A DNA stretch of 10,780 bases, taken from positions 1 to 10,780 of the forward strand of contig JAESSZ010000638.1 in NCBI GenBank assembly GCA_016763875.1, in the 5' to 3' direction. This document shows positions 6,119 through 10,780 of the stretch, in pieces. Origin of the DNA: Nannocystaceae bacterium (GTDB lineage: Bacteria > Myxococcota_A > Polyangia > Nannocystales > Nannocystaceae). A program made the translations under genes and the position numbers. Under the pieces are notes generated by a model that saw only the letters and a list, made by a program, of their open reading frames with translations, was not told the DNA's origin and searched no databases. Numbering within the stretch: position 1 is the stretch's first letter; the number at the start of each line of letters is the position of its first letter.

Positions 6119-6751
6119 GTGACCGCAGTTCGACGACGACGTTTCGACCCTGAGGCCAATCGCGCGGCGATCCTCTCGGCGGCAGAATCGTGTTTCTTGG
6201 CGCGTGGGTACGCGGGTACGTCGATGAGCGAGATCGCCAAGGGCTCGGGCGTCACCAAGAGCCTCATCCACCACCATTTCGGAAGCAAGGACGCGCTGTG
6301 GGCGGAGGTCAAGCGTCGACGTTTTTCGGAGTACCACGCGCAGCAAATGAAGCTGCTGTCGCCCGAGACGCTCACCCCGGAGCTTATGCGTGAGTCAATG
6401 GAGACCTATTTTCGGTTTCTGTTGGACAACCCCGCGACGCTGCGCATGAACGCCTGGATGCAGCTCGAGGGCGATCGCGACAATACCGAGTCTGTCATCG
6501 AGATGCGGGACGAGGGCATCGCACGCATCCGCGCGGCGCAAGAGGCCGGCCTGCTTCGGCGTGACGTCGAGGCGCCTTTCATGTTGCTGACGTTCCTAGG
6601 CCTGGTTCAAGCCTGGTTTATGGATCCGACGATGGCCGAGCAGCGCGATGCGGGATCGGACCACACCGCTGCGTTGGCCTACCTCGACAGCGCCTGGAAG
6701 ATCTTCGCTGCGGGCGTATCCGTTGGGCCTCACGACACTACAGACGCGTGA
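6119..6751 (+). CDS. TetR/AcrR-family transcriptional regulator, divergent from ALDH
   Basis: A 210-residue TetR protein counted from the GTG at 6119. An in-frame TTG at 6104 would add five residues; I prefer GTG because MTAVRRRRFDPEANRAAIL is a normal TetR start. The DNA-binding domain is at about residues 12-61: NRAAILSAAESCFLARGYAG, then TSMSEIAKGSGVTKSLIHHH and FGSKDALW. The C-terminal domain (about 80-200) is helical, and its ligand is not predictable. It is only distantly like the other TetR here, so the two are not a recent duplication. It shares the control region with the ALDH operon and probably represses itself and that operon through the TGACCG palindromes. Its 3' end overlaps the convergent DUF2835 gene by 14 bases. 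Confidence 0.92.
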   Translation: MTAVRRRRFDPEANRAAILSAAESCFLARGYAGTSMSEIAKGSGVTKSLIHHHFGSKDALWAEVKRRRFSEYHAQQMKLLSPETLTPELMRESMETYFRFLLDNPATLRMNAWMQLEGDRDNTESVIEMRDEGIARIRAAQEAGLLRRDVEAPFMLLTFLGLVQAWFMDPTMAEQRDAGSDHTAALAYLDSAWKIFAAGVSVGPHDTTDA

Positions 6752-6953
6752 TGTCGACGAACTTTCCGCCATCGTCGAAGCGCAGGCGGAACAAGCCGTT
6801 CACACCGCTGTGGGTCACAAAGGCTCGCAGGCGCATCGCGGGAAAACGCACCCATTGACCGGTGATCGCGCGGGCGCGGATGTCCCGCGTTCCCCGGTGG
6901 TGTCGAAGGAACTCGTCGGCCGAGATCGTCACGGTCAGCGTCAGCTCGTTCAC
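6738..6953 (-). CDS. DUF2835 family small protein
   Basis: A 71-residue protein that covers the whole DUF2835 domain: a first strand (LTLTVTISADEFLRHHRG), then RARAITGQWVRFPAMRLRAF, VTHSGVNGLFRLRF and a closing FVDITRL. The conserved G..V.FPA..LR.FVTH.GV.G.F pattern is intact. The family is one of short soluble proteins with no known function, most familiar to me from Gammaproteobacteria. The start is GTG at 6953; the codon immediately upstream is an in-frame TAA, so no longer form is possible. No strong ribosome binding site is seen. It is divergent from the lipoprotein gene, with about 100 bases between their starts, and convergent with tetR, overlapping its last 14 bases. Confidence 0.88.
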   Translation of the reverse strand: MNELTLTVTISADEFLRHHRGTRDIRARAITGQWVRFPAMRLRAFVTHSGVNGLFRLRFDDGGKFVDITRL

Positions 6954-7051
6954 TTATGGACGGTAATGCGGCCCCGCACAGCGAGCGCGCGATCCGGACC
7001 ACAATCGACCTCGGTGCAACCGGTGTGACCGTGTTCCGTCCACGTGTTTGG

Positions 7052-7750
7052 ATGCTTGCGGCTCATTGTAGGCGAACGTTCGGACTTGCCACGTCGTTGA
7101 TCGTGTCCGTGGTGGCATGCGCGGTCGGGGGCGACGACAGCACCAGTGGTCTGTCTGGGGGCCCGGGCGGCGTGTCGATTGGCTCGGTCGGACCAGCGAG
7201 CACGGGTGAGGACGATACTGGGCCGACAACAGGAGAGGCCACTGGTGGTGACTCCGGTGAGGACAGTACTGACACTGGCGGGCCTGCCACAGCCGCGGGA
7301 CCCGACACGGGGGGCGATGTGGACCCGACCGGGTCTGAAGACGAGGGTGAGGTGAGCACGTCGGGGTCGGGTGACGGTGTGGACCCGACCGGGTCCGAAA
7401 GCACGGGCGAGGTCGACGTCGGAGTCCAACCTGCGTTCGGCGAGTACTCGCACTGCCTCAGCAACGCTGCGTGCAACGTCGGGTCATGTCTCGCTCTGGG
7501 GAATCCCGTCAGCGATGGGTTTTGCGCGGTGACGTGCGCTGGGGCCGGCAACCCTGCGCCCTGCGGTGCGGCCCCAGTGGGTAGCCCGCTGTCGCCGACC
7601 TGCTATGGCGCTGACAACGCGATGGGAGGCGCAACCTATATTTGCGCGCTCGATTGTTCCAACGATCAGCCCTGTCCCGCGCAGATGACGTGCGTCTCGG
7701 TGCCGCAAGCGGCGGCCGCTGGGGGTGGTAATGTCGATTTTTGTACGTGA
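7052..7750 (+). CDS. Cys-rich exported lipoprotein with low-complexity linker
   Basis: A 232-residue lipoprotein from the ATG at 7052. The signal peptide has an Arg-Arg n-region, the core FGLATSLIVSVVA and lipobox VVAC with Cys23. In-frame starts further upstream (ATG 6956, GTG 7025 and 7031) would bury the signal and are less likely. Mature residues about 24-130 are a Gly/Ser/Thr/Asp linker (TGEDDTGPTTGEATGGDSGE style) that includes a 60-base direct repeat. The C-terminal domain has 12 cysteines (CLSNAACNVGSCLALG … DCSNDQPCPAQMTC … FC), which would form up to six disulfides outside the cytoplasm. The domain resembles small Cys-rich units common in Nannocystis-type myxobacterial proteins of unknown role. 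Expression is probably from the gap shared with the DUF2835 gene. Confidence 0.85.
   Translation: MLAAHCRRTFGLATSLIVSVVACAVGGDDSTSGLSGGPGGVSIGSVGPASTGEDDTGPTTGEATGGDSGEDSTDTGGPATAAGPDTGGDVDPTGSEDEGEVSTSGSGDGVDPTGSESTGEVDVGVQPAFGEYSHCLSNAACNVGSCLALGNPVSDGFCAVTCAGAGNPAPCGAAPVGSPLSPTCYGADNAMGGATYICALDCSNDQPCPAQMTCVSVPQAAAAGGGNVDFCT
7318..7395 (+). repeat. 60-base-period direct repeat in the lipoprotein linker
   Basis: tgtggacccgaccgggtc occurs at 7318-7335 and again at 7378-7395, 60 bases apart. Both copies encode VDPTGSE, followed by a GEV motif. The repeat is in frame, so gain or loss of a unit would change linker length by 20 residues. Confidence 0.8.
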
Positions 7751-7774
7751 GCCCACCTGCAGGCCGAGGCTCAC
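7747..7774 (+). terminator. Hairpin over the lipoprotein stop codon, possible terminator
   Basis: GTGAGCC (7747-7753) pairs perfectly with GGCTCAC (7768-7774) across 14 bases that contain the palindrome CCTGCAGG. There is no U-tract, so this would be at best a weak or factor-assisted terminator. The nearby 7775-7873 gap shows no other structure I can support. Confidence 0.25.
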
Positions 7775-7873
7775 CGCTGCAACGGTGCGCGAGCGAGATG
7801 TGCCCTTACGGCGCCCCTGCGGCGGATCCCCGGCCGCGCGAGTTCTCCGCGGCCCTGATAGAGTCCGCGTCTC

Positions 7874-8523
7874 ATGATTCACCCCGCGCGCAGCATGGTC
7901 GAGTCGCTCCACACCAAGGGCGCTTGCCCTCGCATTCAAGTGGACCTGACCCGCGAGGGGGTGGTCTGCCCTGACTTCGTTCGCGAGCAGTGGCAGGAAG
8001 AACTGATCATCGACCTCGACCCCACCTATCCGCTGAACTTGTCGTTCACCGATGAAGGCATCGAGGCTGATATTTCGTTCGACGGTTTCGTGACGCGTTG
8101 CACGTTTCCCTTCGACGCCATCTATGTCGTGACGGACCGCGAGACTCACAAGGGCATTGTGATTCAAGAGAACATGCCTGAGTCGGTGCGGCTCAGGCGG
8201 CAGCCACAAGCCAAGTTGGTCACGCCGACTGACAGTCAAACTGCAGGGAAACGCACCCGTGCCTCGGGGCAGTCGCGCCGCCGTCGTCGTCCGCGCGCAG
8301 GGTCAGAAGCCGAAGCGACTTCAGAGCAAGAAGCGCAGGCGGAGCCAGTGGCTGCGACCGGGTTCAAACCTGCGATCCTATCCGGTGGTGGTGGGGACAG
8401 TGGGGATAGTGCAGGCGGCGGCGATGAAGACGGTGGTGGGGACTCCGAGTCCGAGTCCGCCGGTTCTGGCGAAGAAGAGGCGCAGCGCCGCCGTTCGGTC
8501 TTCCAAGTGATCGACGGCGACGG

Positions 8524-8527
<4 letters not shown>
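7874..8527 (+). CDS. sspB: SspB-like ClpXP adaptor with long charged C-terminal tail
   Basis: A 217-residue protein. Residues about 20-108 match the SspB fold: IQVDLTREGVVCPDFVREQW, LIIDLDPTYPLNLSFTDEGI, then ADISFDGFVTRCTFPFDAIY and a closing strand KGIVIQENMPESVRL. SspB binds ssrA-tagged and other substrates and delivers them to ClpXP for degradation in the cytoplasm. After the fold comes a tail of about 105 residues: an Arg cluster (SRRRRRPRAG, about 134-143), an acidic Gly/Ser/Asp/Glu stretch (about 170-203) and the terminus RRRSVFQVIDGDG. In E. coli SspB, a flexible tail ending in a short basic-hydrophobic ClpX-binding peptide does the tethering; the end of this protein has the same layout. 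ATG 7874 is used here; ATG 7895 is an equally good start. The stop shares CTAG with the convergent DUF349 gene. The function assignment is by fold similarity only. Confidence 0.72.
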
Positions 8528-10308
<1,781 letters not shown>

Positions 10309-10669
10309 CGAGGGGTTTTCGGCTCTTTGCCTCGCGATTTCAACCGGGGACCTCTGCTGGCGGCGAATGACGACGGGTGGCCCATTGCGGGTCTCACAGC
10401 GTGGGCCCGCCAAGGGTTTATTGTGGGCCACAGCGCGCAATGAGAGCCCCGGGACTCACGGGATGTACGTGGCGCGCGGTCCTCACACGGGCTGTCGATG
10501 GTGGATAGGAGGCGCTGCTTGCAGATGCATCGCATGTGGCCGTCGCTCCTGAGTGCTCCAGACGCGGATCATGCGATCGGGTGGCCCCCGTGGTCCGACA
10601 TCGTTACGGACCCCCTATCTATCCATCGGGGCTCGATTCTCCACCACTGACCGTGCAAGCAGGGACGCT
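10309..10669. other. Gene-free region between DUF349 gene and terminal lipoprotein
   Basis: About 360 bases between two divergent genes. No coding frame with family-like sequence was seen, nor a tRNA or other RNA gene. It must hold promoters for both neighbours, but I could not pick convincing -35/-10 pairs. A loose CCCC…GGGG pairing at about 10610-10631 is the only structure noted, and it is not convincing. Confidence 0.5.
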
Positions 10670-10780
10670 TTGACCACTCATTCTCCACCTTTTCGAATTC
10701 GTCGAACACTTCGACTCTTAACCGGGGCATTCGCGATCGCTTCGTTCACCGGCTGCGCCGATGACGGCGTTGCGGTACCG
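10670..10780 (+). CDS. N-terminus of a lipoprotein (cut by window end)
   Basis: The frame open to the window edge encodes a good lipoprotein signal: basic n-region FRIRRTLR, hydrophobic LLTGAFAIASF and lipobox FTGC with Cys at residue 29, followed by ADDGVAVP. The proposed start is TTG 10670, with AGGGA at 10661-10665 as a close ribosome binding site; there is no in-frame ATG or GTG between it and the signal. The Asp-rich start of the mature part matches the style of the other two lipoproteins in the window. What the protein does cannot be said from 37 residues. Confidence 0.6.
   Translation, partial: MTTHSPPFRIRRTLRLLTGAFAIASFTGCADDGVAVP

Overview
The window looks like chromosome of a myxobacterium (Myxococcota, probably the Nannocystis/Enhygromyxa/Plesiocystis side). 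This is inferred from the high-GC coding style and from three exported lipoproteins. Two of these are complete and have a short lipobox signal, a long Thr/Ser/Gly/Asp-rich linker and a Cys-rich module, which is a hallmark of those bacteria. The third is cut by the right edge. No rRNA, tRNA, CRISPR array or intact insertion sequence was seen.

Left block (1-2773, + strand): the tail of an unidentified gene, then a small DUF6714-like gene broken by a one-base frame change, then a 742-residue secreted beta-helix lipoprotein. The three are packed tightly; the broken gene and the lipoprotein gene overlap by ATGA, so they form one transcription unit.

Second block (2876-3849, - strand): remains of an AbiE-type toxin-antitoxin pair. 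The AbiEii-like nucleotidyltransferase toxin has lost its catalytic segment and carries a second frameshift at an A6 run. The AbiEi-like antitoxin keeps only its C-terminal domain. A 15-bp perfect inverted repeat lies just upstream.

Third block (3921-6751): an ALDH3-type aldehyde dehydrogenase and a TetR regulator form a - strand operon. A second TetR regulator is divergent. The intergenic region holds two palindromes with TGACCG/CGGTCA half-sites, each placed on one of two divergent promoter candidates. This is a self-contained aldehyde-responsive module controlled by two TetR proteins.

Right block (6738-10780): a DUF2835 small protein (-) that overlaps the end of the second tetR, a Cys-rich lipoprotein (+), an SspB-like ClpXP adaptor with a long charged tail (+), and a large HEAT-like/coiled-coil/DUF349 protein (-). 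The last two are convergent and share a CTAG in which both stop codons lie. About 360 gene-free bases follow, then the start of another lipoprotein cut by the window edge.

No clearly new multi-gene system is evident. The most interesting items are the eroded AbiE locus, the double-operator ALDH/TetR control region and the unusual SspB tail.
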